DNA of 7,450 nucleotides from Propionibacteriaceae bacterium (GCA_003451975.1 DMIX01000036.1:1-7450); one strand, 5' to 3'. Shown: positions 1 through 6,329, counted from the first letter of the stretch. Notes: generated by a model not told the origin, from the sequence alone. Numbers and translations are program-made.

Positions 1-1
1 C

Positions 2-307
2 ACCGTCTTCTACACCGTGCTCGGCGACGCGGATGCGCGCGACGAGACTGCGAGAGCGCTGACATCGGCCTCAGGGCTGCTGCGCTCGACCGTGGGCAAG
101 AAGCTGGGCCTGAAGTTCACCCCCACCTTGGCTTTCGTCCTGGACGCGGTGGAGGAGGATGCCGCCCATCTGGAGGACGTCATTGCCCGTGCCAAGCAGC
201 AGGATGCGGCTGTGGCTGCTCAGGCCGAGGGTGCGGTGTTCGCCGGGGACGCCGATCCCTACCGCAAGCCGCACACCGACGACGACGAGGACGAAGACCT
301 TGGCTGA
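2..307 (+). CDS. rbfA: Ribosome-binding factor A, 3' end (partial)
   Basis: This is the C-terminal part of RbfA (101 residues visible); the start lies upstream of the window. RbfA is a small KH-fold protein that binds the 30S subunit and helps 16S rRNA maturation. The visible sequence includes the family's VFYTVLGD strand, then a helix leading to LRSTVGKKLGLKFTPTLAFVLD, the conserved region of the second half of the domain, followed by a helix and an actinobacterial-type extension containing ADPYRK. The protein ends in a strongly acidic tail (DDDEDED) encoded by a GAC/GAG-rich run. That run also supplies the GAGGA ribosome binding site for truB, and the last 8 bases of rbfA overlap truB, so the two genes are probably co-transcribed and translationally coupled. 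The family call is secure; the tail is lineage-specific and has no assigned role. Confidence 0.93.
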   Translation, partial: TVFYTVLGDADARDETARALTSASGLLRSTVGKKLGLKFTPTLAFVLDAVEEDAAHLEDVIARAKQQDAAVAAQAEGAVFAGDADPYRKPHTDDDEDEDLG

Positions 308-1235
308 TGCCGGCGTTTCCGGCCTGGTCGTGGTGGACAAGCCGCAGGGCTGGACATCACACCAGGTGGTGGCGCGCTGTCGGCGCCTGTACGGCACCCG
401 CAAGGTCGGTCATGCCGGAACCTTGGATCCGATGGCCACCGGAGTGTTGCTGGTCGGGGTGAACCGAGCCACCCGCCTATTGGGCCATCTTGCCGGTCAC
501 GACAAGAGCTATACCGCAACCATCCGCCTGGGGATCGATACCCTCACTGACGATGCCGAGGGCGAGATCACGGCGGCGAACGGTGCCTCCGGAGTTACCG
601 CAGGCGCCATCGGTGCCGGTGTGGAGCGCTTCACCGGCGACATCAGCCAGGTTCCCTCGGCGGTGTCTGCGATCAAGGTCGACGGCCAACGTTCCTACGC
701 CCGGGTGCGAGCGGGGGAGCAGGTCGCCTTGGCAGCGCGTCCGGTCACCGTGACGCGGTTCGACGTGATCGCGGTGCGAGCCGGCACCGAAATACTGTCC
801 GAAACTGCAAGCGCGGTGGTCGACGTGGTCGACGTCGACGTCGTCGTTGACTGCTCGACGGGTACCTACATTCGGGCGTTGGCCCGCGACCTTGGTGCCG
901 CACTGGGCACCGGGGGACACCTGACAGCGCTGCGGCGCACTCGGGTGGGCGGCTTCGACCTTTCCCAGGTGATGATCGATGCCACGATGCTGGAGCACCA
1001 CGGCAGTGAATCCGCAGTGCCACCGGCGCTGATACCGCTGGCCGAGGTCGTGCGCCGAGCCTTCCCGGTTCTCGAACTCGAGGCCGAGCAGGCCCACGAC
1101 GTCCATTTTGGTCGGGCGTTGTCGGTGAATCTCGAAGCCGGACTGACCGCCGTCATGTTCAAGGGCGAGTTCCTGGCCCTCTATCGACCAGATGGCGCCG
1201 GACGCGCCGTCGCCGATGCGGTTTTCGTTTCCTAG
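300..1235 (+). CDS. truB: tRNA pseudouridine(55) synthase TruB
   Basis: TruB isomerises U55 in the T-loop of tRNAs to pseudouridine in the cytoplasm. The product is 311 residues, the normal size. The catalytic Asp is D43 in GHAGTLDPMATG. Other family motifs are DKPQGWTSH (13-21), KSYTATIRLG (69-78, with the active-site Tyr at 71), SQVPSAVSAIKVDG (116-129) and CSTGTYIRALARDLG (185-199). A C-terminal PUA-like/TruB_C domain follows (about 250-309). The start chosen is TTG at 300. It places MADAGVSG directly before the conserved VVVDKP strand, as in other actinobacterial TruBs, and a GAGGA ribosome binding site (287-291) lies 8 bases upstream. The in-frame ATG at 159 would add 47 residues that overlap rbfA and match nothing in the family. 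Residues 173-184 are an unusual Val/Asp repeat in a variable loop just before the CSTGTY motif. The function call is secure; the TTG start is likely. Confidence 0.95.
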   Translation: MADAGVSGLVVVDKPQGWTSHQVVARCRRLYGTRKVGHAGTLDPMATGVLLVGVNRATRLLGHLAGHDKSYTATIRLGIDTLTDDAEGEITAANGASGVTAGAIGAGVERFTGDISQVPSAVSAIKVDGQRSYARVRAGEQVALAARPVTVTRFDVIAVRAGTEILSETASAVVDVVDVDVVVDCSTGTYIRALARDLGAALGTGGHLTALRRTRVGGFDLSQVMIDATMLEHHGSESAVPPALIPLAEVVRRAFPVLELEAEQAHDVHFGRALSVNLEAGLTAVMFKGEFLALYRPDGAGRAVADAVFVS

Positions 1236-1303
1236 CCGAATCAGGCCTTGGCGCACAAACCGCCGCACCGAAACACGGGGTGGGGTATAGCGGTGGCATG
1301 ATG

Positions 1304-1351
1304 CAATGATCAGGATCGCAGAATAGTACTCGTTGGCGATCCTCATCGTTG
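1304..1351. repeat. Imperfect 16-bp inverted repeat upstream of livK
   Basis: Left arm 1304-1319 pairs with right arm 1336-1351. The innermost eight pairs (AGGATCGC with GCGATCCT) are perfect; one C-C mismatch and one G-T pair occur further out, and the loop is 16 bases. As RNA this makes a stable stem-loop. It is not followed by a T run, so a simple terminator for truB is only one possibility. It could equally be an operator or part of a leader RNA for the liv operon. The right arm overlaps the palindrome at 1349-1358 and the Ile/Leu/Val codons of a possible micro-ORF. The pairing is visible; the role is not known. Confidence 0.6.
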
Positions 1352-1365
1352 TGCACAAATGGTAA
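1333..1365 (+). other. Possible branched-chain leader micro-ORF
   Basis: Reading from TTG at 1333 gives a ten-codon frame, (M/L)AILIVVHKW, ending at TAA 1363-1365. Five consecutive codons specify Ile, Leu, Ile, Val, Val, and the frame sits 113 bases upstream of a branched-chain amino acid transporter operon. That is the composition expected of a leader peptide for ribosome-stalling attenuation, as known for ilv genes in several bacteria. Weak points are the TTG start and the lack of a well-placed ribosome binding site. An overlapping upstream micro-ORF (ATG 1306 to TAG 1326, MIRIAE) has a GGTGG nine bases before it and ends six bases before this TTG. This could be chance. Confidence 0.22.
1349..1358. 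promoter_or_regulatory. Perfect 10-bp palindrome, candidate operator
   Basis: TTGTGCACAA is its own reverse complement and lies about 120 bases before the livK start, at the edge of the larger inverted repeat. Such a site could bind a dimeric regulator of the transporter. I do not recognise it as the site of a specific named regulator, and a 10-bp palindrome can occur by chance. Confidence 0.3.
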
Positions 1366-1377
1366 CAATCCGGTCGG

Positions 1378-1405
1378 TTTCGGCACGGCTGTGCTCGTGT
1401 AACGT
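1378..1405 (+). promoter_or_regulatory. Weak promoter candidate for livK
   Basis: TAACGT (1400-1405) fits the actinobacterial -10 pattern TANNNT. A poor -35 (TTTCGG, 1378-1383) lies 16 bases upstream. Transcription would begin near 1412 and leave a leader of about 65 bases before livK. Two direct GTAAC copies (1362-1366 and 1399-1403) flank this area. The -35 match is weak, and if this is the only promoter, the upstream inverted repeat would act as DNA and not as RNA. Confidence 0.27.
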
Positions 1406-1463
1406 TTGCCCCACTTCGCCGCAGGCACGGCATCTTGGCGGCGGGGACTTGTATCCATCACTA

Positions 1464-1470
1464 GGGAGGA
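1464..1470 (+). promoter_or_regulatory. Strong ribosome binding site of livK
   Basis: GGGAGGA lies seven bases before the ATG at 1478. It is the best Shine-Dalgarno match in the window and fixes the livK start. A strong site here fits the usual need for more binding protein than membrane components. Confidence 0.8.
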
Positions 1471-1477
1471 CAGTTAG

Positions 1478-2653
1478 ATGGAGAAGCGTTTTGGTTCCTT
1501 CAAGCGGGTTGGCACCATTGTGGTTGCTGCGGCCTGCATGGCGCTGACGGCCGGTTGTAGCGGCGGAGTTGCCGGCGGCGGAAACAGCGATACCGGTGGC
1601 GCCCTGAAGTTCGGCATGCTGGCGCCATTCTCGGGCAGCGAAAGCGCCTTCGGCGAATACATGAAGAACGGCGCAACGTTGGCCGTTGATGAGATCAACG
1701 CCGCTGGTGGCGTCAATGGTCAGCAGATTGAACTCATCGCCGAGGACGAAGCCTGCGATGCGACTACTGCGGTGGCTGGCGCCAACAAGCTGGTTTCCCA
1801 GGGGGTCGTTGCCTCGGTGGGCGGCTACTGCTCGGGTGCAACGCTGCCCACGTTGCCGATTTTCCTGCAGGCAAAGATTCCTATGGTCATCGCTGCGGCG
1901 AATTCCGATGATCTAGTCGCTGCCAAGCAGCCCAATGTGTTCCTGGTCAACGGCACCGGAACTCAGCAGGCGCAGGCTGCAGTGAAATTCGCCGAGAAGT
2001 CGGCGGCGAAGTCGATCTACGTGATCGACGAGGGCGATGCCTATTCCACCAACCTGTCCAAGGCATTCATCTCTCAGGCCAAGGATGCGGGGCTGAACGT
2101 CTCGGGGAGCACCACTGTGACCCCCACGGACAAGGACTTCTCCACCGATGTCGACAAGATGATGAAGGCTGGCACCGACTTCGTCTACTACACCGGCTAC
2201 TACCAGGCCGGCTCGCTGGTCAACCATCAGGCCAAGGCCGCCGGGTACAAGGGCATCTTCCTGATCGGCGATGGCGCGGTCGATGCCAAGTTCGCCGAGA
2301 TTACCGGCAAAGGCTTCACCGACAATGTGTACGGCACCTTCACGATGACTCCGGACATGTTGCAGGACGGTGGCGCCTGGAGTGCGGCTTACAAGGACAA
2401 GTTCGGCACCGATCCTGGCCCCTACGCACTGCAGTCCTACAACGCGGTCAAGGTGATGGCCGAGGGCATCAAGCAGGCCGGTTCCACCGACATGGACAAG
2501 GTGGACGCAGCGCTGCACAATCTGAAGGACTTCAGCACCGCATCCGGTTCGATCTCCTTCACCGAGCAGGGCACGCTGAGTGACGCGAAGTTCGTCATCG
2601 TCACGATCGGGCCGGACGGCAAGTTCGTCCTGTCTGACCGGCTCGAAGGTTAA
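1478..2653 (+). CDS. livK: Branched-chain amino acid-binding lipoprotein LivK
   Basis: This is the extracellular substrate-binding protein of a hydrophobic amino acid ABC importer (Leu/Ile/Val-binding, Peripla_BP_6 type I fold), 391 residues. Residues 1-26 form a lipoprotein signal peptide: basic KRFGSFKR, hydrophobic core 11-25, and lipobox LTAGC with the lipidated Cys at 27. A Gly/Ser-rich linker (28-41) follows, so the protein should be tethered to the outer face of the membrane. The mature domain opens with LKFGMLAPFSG and DEINAAGGVNG. Cys93 (EDEACD) and Cys118 (GGYCSG) match the disulfide pair of E. coli LivJ. Ser119 and the FVYYTGYY block (235-242) match the ligand-binding regions. Where I recall LivJ having Thr102 and Glu226, this protein appears to have Asn142 and Asp265, so its exact preference among aliphatic amino acids is open. 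It is the first gene of the liv operon, with a hairpin directly after it. Confidence 0.9.
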   Translation: MEKRFGSFKRVGTIVVAAACMALTAGCSGGVAGGGNSDTGGALKFGMLAPFSGSESAFGEYMKNGATLAVDEINAAGGVNGQQIELIAEDEACDATTAVAGANKLVSQGVVASVGGYCSGATLPTLPIFLQAKIPMVIAAANSDDLVAAKQPNVFLVNGTGTQQAQAAVKFAEKSAAKSIYVIDEGDAYSTNLSKAFISQAKDAGLNVSGSTTVTPTDKDFSTDVDKMMKAGTDFVYYTGYYQAGSLVNHQAKAAGYKGIFLIGDGAVDAKFAEITGKGFTDNVYGTFTMTPDMLQDGGAWSAAYKDKFGTDPGPYALQSYNAVKVMAEGIKQAGSTDMDKVDAALHNLKDFSTASGSISFTEQGTLSDAKFVIVTIGPDGKFVLSDRLEG

Positions 2654-2659
2654 GGCCGA

Positions 2660-2695
2660 GACTCTGGCTGTCACCTGCTGGTGGCAGCCAGAGTC
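2660..2695 (+). terminator. Hairpin between livK and livH (attenuator or mRNA stabiliser)
   Basis: Bases 2660-2675 pair with 2680-2695: eleven perfect pairs (GACTCTGGCTG with CAGCCAGAGTC), a T-G wobble, then CACC/GGTG, closed by a TGCT tetraloop. It starts six bases after the livK stop and ends eight bases before the livH ribosome binding site. No T run follows, so full termination is unlikely. A partial terminator, or a 3' block protecting livK mRNA, would give more LivK than LivHMGF. That ratio is usual for such transporters; the mechanism here is inferred. Confidence 0.72.
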
Positions 2696-2714
2696 GCATT
2701 ACTGAGGGAATCGT

Positions 2715-3608
2715 GTGACCCAGATCATTCTCAACGGCTTGTTCGTCGGATCGTTCTATGCCCTGGTGGCGCTCGGCTACAGCATGGTTTACGGCGTCAT
2801 CAAGCTGCTCAACTTCGCTCACGGTGACATCTACATGTTGGGCGCTTTCGTGGGCCTGGTCATCCTGACGGCCTTTCCCGGCCTGGGCGCCGGAGCCACC
2901 ATCCCGGTGCTGATGCTGGTGCTGCTGATCTCGATGCTGGCCAGCGGTTTTGTCGGGGTGGGCATCGAACGCGTCGCCTACCGGCCGTTGCGATCCGCGC
3001 CCCGGTTGGCGGTGCTCATCACCGCAGTCGGCATGTCATTCACCCTGGAATACGGCATTCGACAGATCTTCGGCCCGAGCCCACAGGCCTATCCACTGCG
3101 AGTGACCGGAGACCCGCTGCCTGTGTTCGATGCTCAGTTGTCCAGCGCTCAGTTGGTACTGATGGTGGTTGCGGCGTTGCTGATGGCCGGGTTGGGGCTC
3201 TATGTCGATCGCACCCGGGAGGGTCGCGCCATGCGCGCCATCGCCTTGGATCAGCGGGCATCAACCCTGATGGGGATCGACGTCAACCGCACCATTTCGA
3301 GGGTCTTCTTCATCGGATCGGCCCTGGCCGGCGCCGGTGGTGTGATGGCCGGCGCGTTCTACGGCTCGGTGGACTTCCTGATGGGTTTCACGATCGGGCT
3401 GAAGGCCTTCACCGCGGCCGTCATCGGGGGCATCGGCAGCTTGTACGGCGCCATGATCGGCGGCTTGATCCTGGGGCTGCTGGAGTCCTTCGGCACCACC
3501 TGGGTGGGCGGTGAATGGCGTGATGTGTTCTCCTTCGCCTGCCTCATCCTGTTCCTGACCTTCCGTCCCACCGGTGTGCTCGGCACCCGTGTGGTGGAAC
3601 GGATGTGA
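2715..3608 (+). CDS. livH: Branched-chain amino acid ABC transporter permease LivH
   Basis: LivH is one of the two integral membrane subunits that form the translocation path of the importer. It has 297 residues, a typical length. The N-terminal block LNGLFVGSFYALVALGYSMVYG and the following LLNFAHGDIYMLGAF (31-45) are hallmark LivH motifs. Hydrophobic segments lie at about 7-28, 41-56, 62-84, 97-112, 144-162, 195-215, 226-257 and 271-284. The cytoplasmic coupling loop that contacts the ATPases is GRAMRAIALDQRASTLMGID (170-189). The start is GTG at 2715, preceded by GAGGGA (2704-2709) five bases upstream. The stop overlaps the start region of livM. The protein pairs with LivM, and its position after the binding protein gene follows the classical livKHMGF order. 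Confidence 0.94.
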   Translation: MTQIILNGLFVGSFYALVALGYSMVYGVIKLLNFAHGDIYMLGAFVGLVILTAFPGLGAGATIPVLMLVLLISMLASGFVGVGIERVAYRPLRSAPRLAVLITAVGMSFTLEYGIRQIFGPSPQAYPLRVTGDPLPVFDAQLSSAQLVLMVVAALLMAGLGLYVDRTREGRAMRAIALDQRASTLMGIDVNRTISRVFFIGSALAGAGGVMAGAFYGSVDFLMGFTIGLKAFTAAVIGGIGSLYGAMIGGLILGLLESFGTTWVGGEWRDVFSFACLILFLTFRPTGVLGTRVVERM

Positions 3609-4747
3609 TGACGATGCCGCTTGTGCTGAAGAAGTCTTCGTCGGAGTTGCTGGTGCCTCCGAATCGGCACCAGATGCCGCCGCCGGCACCGTTTCGGTGG
3701 CGCAGCGAGAAAGGCGCGCTGAATGTGCTGGGCATCGCCGTGTTCATCCTCGCGCTCGCCGTGCCGTTCATCACCGCCTCGCCGTACGTCATCTCCATTC
3801 TCACCGCAGGCCTGATTTACGTCATGCTCGCTTTGGGTCTGAACGTCGTCGTCGGGTATGCCGGACTGCTGGACCTGGGCTATGTCGCCTTCTTCGCTGT
3901 CGGTGCCTACACCTCCGGGATTCTGACCACCACCTTCGGCTTCTCCATGCTCGAGGCGGTGCCGGTGACCATCGTGGTGTGCATCGTGGCCGGCATCATC
4001 ATCGGCGGCCCGACGCTGCGCCTGCGCAGCGACTACCTGGCCATCGTCACCCTCGGATTCGGCGAGATCATCCGCCTCACCGCCCGCAACTTGGAGATCA
4101 CGGGAGGTGCCACCGGCATCTCCGGAATCCCCTCGTGGAGCTTCTTCGGGTGGGACATGGCCGACGGTCTGGTCATTGCCGGTATCGAGTTCAACGGCAA
4201 GATCCTGCTGTACTACTTCGTCGCCCTCGTGGTCGGCCTGGTGGGAGTGGGCGGTATTTCGCGGCTGTCCCGGGGCAAGATGGGACGGGCCTGGAAGGCC
4301 GTCCGCGACGACGAGGATGCCGCCGAAGCCATGGGCATCAACACCTATTTCACCAAGATCACCGCCTACATCATCGGTGCCGTCTGGGCCGGGCTCGCCG
4401 GGCAGCTGATGGGGACCTACCTCAGCGCGATCTCGCCGACCAGCTTCACCTTCTTGTATTCGGCGCTGATCCTGATGGCGGTCGTACTCGGCGGTATGGG
4501 TTCGACCCCTGGTGTCATTATCGGCGCGTTGTTCGTGTCGCTGGCCCCGGAGTTCCTGCGCGAGTTCGCCGAATGGCGCTACGTGCTGTTCGGGGTGTTG
4601 CTGGTGGTGACCATGATCTTCCGTCCTCAGGGCATTTGGCCGGCTAACGCGGTGTTCCCCTGGTCACCGGCCCTGGCTGCCCGCAGAGCCCGGCGCGCGA
4701 AGGCCACCGAGGCCCCCGAAGGCTCTGCAGCAGGGGGGCCCGCATGA
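3605..4747 (+). CDS. livM: Branched-chain amino acid ABC transporter permease LivM
   Basis: This is the second membrane subunit, a partner of LivH. The product is 380 residues from the GTG at 3605. An in-frame ATG at 3608 would remove one residue and also overlaps the livH stop; the two starts cannot be separated by eye. Family motifs include YVMLALGLNVVVGYAGLLDLGYVAFFAVGAY (72-102), the segment LRLRSDYLAIVTLGFGEIIR (138-157), the ATPase-contacting loop GRAWKAVRDDEDAAEAMGIN (227-246), and VVLGGMGSTPGVIIGA (293-308). Residues 1-38 form a polar, Pro-rich cytoplasmic N-terminus before the first membrane segment (about 39-57). The C-terminus (356-380) is an Arg/Ala-rich tail beyond the conserved FRPQGIWP. 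The tail's last codons overlap livG through ATGA, so the genes should be translationally coupled. Confidence 0.93.
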   Translation: MMTMPLVLKKSSSELLVPPNRHQMPPPAPFRWRSEKGALNVLGIAVFILALAVPFITASPYVISILTAGLIYVMLALGLNVVVGYAGLLDLGYVAFFAVGAYTSGILTTTFGFSMLEAVPVTIVVCIVAGIIIGGPTLRLRSDYLAIVTLGFGEIIRLTARNLEITGGATGISGIPSWSFFGWDMADGLVIAGIEFNGKILLYYFVALVVGLVGVGGISRLSRGKMGRAWKAVRDDEDAAEAMGINTYFTKITAYIIGAVWAGLAGQLMGTYLSAISPTSFTFLYSALILMAVVLGGMGSTPGVIIGALFVSLAPEFLREFAEWRYVLFGVLLVVTMIFRPQGIWPANAVFPWSPALAARRARRAKATEAPEGSAAGGPA

Positions 4748-5529
4748 GCACGCGCAACACCTTGTTGGAGGTGAAGGATCTGCACCTCCAGTTCGGAGGG
4801 GTGAAAGCAGTCGACGGGCTGACGATGTCGGTTCATGAGAACGAGATCGTGTCCGTGATCGGACCCAACGGCGCCGGCAAGACCAGTGCCTTCAACTGCA
4901 TCAGCGGCTTCTATCGACCGACGGGCGGCTGTATCACCTTCATGGGGAAGTCGATCATGCGTGCCCGCCCGTCGCGGATCACCCAGATGGGGATGGCTCG
5001 AACCTTCCAGAATCTGCGGCTGTTCGCCGACATGTCGATTGTGGACAACGTCAAGACCGCAGCCCACGCCACTATGTCGCAGTCGTGGTACGACGCCTTC
5101 TTGCACACACCCCGATTCCGACGTACCGAGCGAGCCTGCGAGGCCGATGCCCTGGCGTGGCTGGATTTCGTCGGGTTCAGCGGCGATCCGGAGGCATTTG
5201 TCGGGCAGCTTCCCTACGGGGGCCAGCGCAAGGTCGAAATAGCTCGGGCGTTGGCAACCTCGCCGAAAGTGCTGCTGTTGGACGAGCCTGCCGCCGGGCT
5301 GAACCACACCGAGACCCAACACCTGATGGCGCTGATTCGCCAGATCCGCGACCTCGGCGTCTCGATCGTGCTGATCGAGCACGATATGGGTTTGGTGATG
5401 GATATCTCCGAACGAATCATCGTGCTCAACTACGGACGCGAAATCGCAGACGGCACCCCCGAAGAGACCCGCAATAACCCGCAGGTGATCGAGGCCTACC
5501 TGGGATCCGATGAGGAGGACGCGCAGTGA
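4744..5529 (+). CDS. livG: Branched-chain amino acid ABC transporter ATPase LivG
   Basis: LivG is one of two cytoplasmic ATPases powering import, 261 residues. Walker A is GPNGAGKT (40-47), Q-loop Gln89 lies in ARTFQNLRLF, the ABC signature is LPYGGQRKVEIARAL (156-170), Walker B is VLLLDEP (176-182) with catalytic Glu181, and the H-loop His is 213 in LIEHDMGLVM. The insert between Q-loop and signature (about 105-150) and the AAGLNHTET segment after Walker B are typical of LivG rather than LivF. The signature begins LPYG instead of LSGG, which is common in this family. The ATG at 4744 overlaps the livM stop by four bases, and the gene's stop overlaps the livF start in the same way. Confidence 0.95.
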   Translation: MSTRNTLLEVKDLHLQFGGVKAVDGLTMSVHENEIVSVIGPNGAGKTSAFNCISGFYRPTGGCITFMGKSIMRARPSRITQMGMARTFQNLRLFADMSIVDNVKTAAHATMSQSWYDAFLHTPRFRRTERACEADALAWLDFVGFSGDPEAFVGQLPYGGQRKVEIARALATSPKVLLLDEPAAGLNHTETQHLMALIRQIRDLGVSIVLIEHDMGLVMDISERIIVLNYGREIADGTPEETRNNPQVIEAYLGSDEEDAQ

Positions 5530-6239
5530 GCTGGTTGAGCGTTCAGAACGTCGACGTGTTCTACGGGCGGGTGAAGGCGCTGTCCGGGCTCAGCTTCGAC
5601 CTCGAAGAAGGCGAGATCGTGGCCCTGCTGGGCAACAACGGAGCAGGGAAGTCCACGACCCTGAATCTGGTCTCCGGCATCGTGCGCCCCACGGCGGGAA
5701 CGGCGATCTGGAACGGTGTGGATCTAGCCAAGATCCGGGCCCACAACCTGGTGGCAGAGGGCATCGTGCAGGTCCCCGAAGGGCGGCGCATTTTCAGCAC
5801 TATGACTGTCCACGAGAATCTGCAGTTGGGTGGGTACCGGGTCACCAGTAAGGCCGTGATCGCCGAGCGGATCGAGCACGCCTACACCTTGATGCCCCGG
5901 CTGGCCGAACGCCGCGATCAACAAGGCGGCACCCTGTCCGGAGGCGAGCAGCAGATGCTGGCCATCGGAAGGGCGCTGGTCGGCGGCCCCAAGCTGTTGC
6001 TGTTGGACGAGCCCTCGATGGGGTTGGCGCCCCTCATGGTCAACCAGGTGATGGAGCTCATCAAGGCGGTCAACGACCAAGGCACTTCGGTATTGGTCGT
6101 GGAGCAGAACGCCAAAGCGGCGTTGCGCATCGCCCACCGGGCCTATGTGTTGGAGACCGGCACCATTTCGCTGTCGGGGACCGGTGCCGAGCTCGCCGCC
6201 GATCCGCGCGTCGTGGAGGCCTACCTGGGTGGCCAGTAG
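5526..6239 (+). CDS. livF: Branched-chain amino acid ABC transporter ATPase LivF
   Basis: LivF is the second ATPase of the importer and pairs with LivG. It has 237 residues, the usual size. Walker A is GNNGAGKS (36-43), Q-loop Gln82 lies in GIVQVPEGRRIFSTMTVHENL, the signature is LSGGEQQMLAIGRAL (137-151), and Walker B is LLLLDEPSMGLAP (157-169) with Glu162 as catalytic base. The usual switch-loop His is replaced by Gln194 in VVEQNAKAAL, which is characteristic of LivF proteins. The start is GTG at 5526, overlapping the livG stop as GTGA. It is the last gene of the operon: the next gene begins 90 bases downstream and seems to have its own promoter. Confidence 0.95.
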   Translation: MSWLSVQNVDVFYGRVKALSGLSFDLEEGEIVALLGNNGAGKSTTLNLVSGIVRPTAGTAIWNGVDLAKIRAHNLVAEGIVQVPEGRRIFSTMTVHENLQLGGYRVTSKAVIAERIEHAYTLMPRLAERRDQQGGTLSGGEQQMLAIGRALVGGPKLLLLDEPSMGLAPLMVNQVMELIKAVNDQGTSVLVVEQNAKAALRIAHRAYVLETGTISLSGTGAELAADPRVVEAYLGGQ

Positions 6240-6263
6240 TACCCACCAGGGCGCGGCAGCGAC

Positions 6264-6291
6264 TCGGCGTTCGTGCGGGTGCGGCTAAACT
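6264..6291 (+). promoter_or_regulatory. Candidate ribF promoter
   Basis: TAAACT (6286-6291) fits the TANNNT -10 pattern in an otherwise GC-rich spacer. Only a poor -35 (TCGGCG, 6264-6269, 16-base spacing) lies upstream. Transcription would begin near 6298, downstream of the possible GTG start at 6273 and upstream of the ATG at 6330, so the element supports the shorter ribF start. Activity is inferred. Confidence 0.38.
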
Positions 6292-6329
6292 ATCCGGCGG
6301 TACTCAGCCGTGGTGCCGGAAAGGGTGCA

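Noticed and set aside
477..1433. Long minus-strand open frame (318 codons) across truB and the spacer
   Set aside because: It is antisense to truB, whose motifs are intact. The translation has no recognisable domain, and long antisense frames are expected in GC-rich coding DNA.
1414..1446. Possible stem 1414-1422 with 1438-1446 in the livK leader
   Set aside because: It has nine pairs including two G-T, with a 15-base loop and no T run after it. Chance pairing in GC-rich DNA is likely, although it could take part in a leader RNA fold.
1236..1477. T-box or other known riboswitch for branched-chain amino acids
   Set aside because: I looked for the conserved T-box antiterminator motif and specifier-loop features and found none; the spacer is also short for a T-box.
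1913..2674. Minus-strand open frame (253 codons) across livK
   Set aside because: It is antisense to a clear LivK gene. It resembles no family and shows no ribosome binding site or operon context.
3574..4647. Plus-strand open frame (357 codons) overlapping livM in another frame
   Set aside because: The translation is Arg/His-rich and low in complexity, as expected from an out-of-frame reading of a GC-rich membrane protein gene. LivM in the other frame has all family motifs.
5209..5253. LivG signature LPYGGQ instead of LSGGQ
   Set aside because: LPYG-type signatures are common in LivG proteins, so this is not a defect.
4627..5382. Minus-strand open frame (251 codons) across livG
   Set aside because: It is antisense to livG with Walker and signature motifs intact, and has no recognisable product.
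6096..6113. LivF has Gln in place of the switch-loop His
   Set aside because: The VEQN form is typical of the LivF family and does not suggest inactivation.
6224..6250. Hairpin overlapping the livF stop codon
   Set aside because: It has eight pairs with one bulged G and a ten-base loop, partly inside coding sequence and without a T run. It is too weak to call as a terminator.
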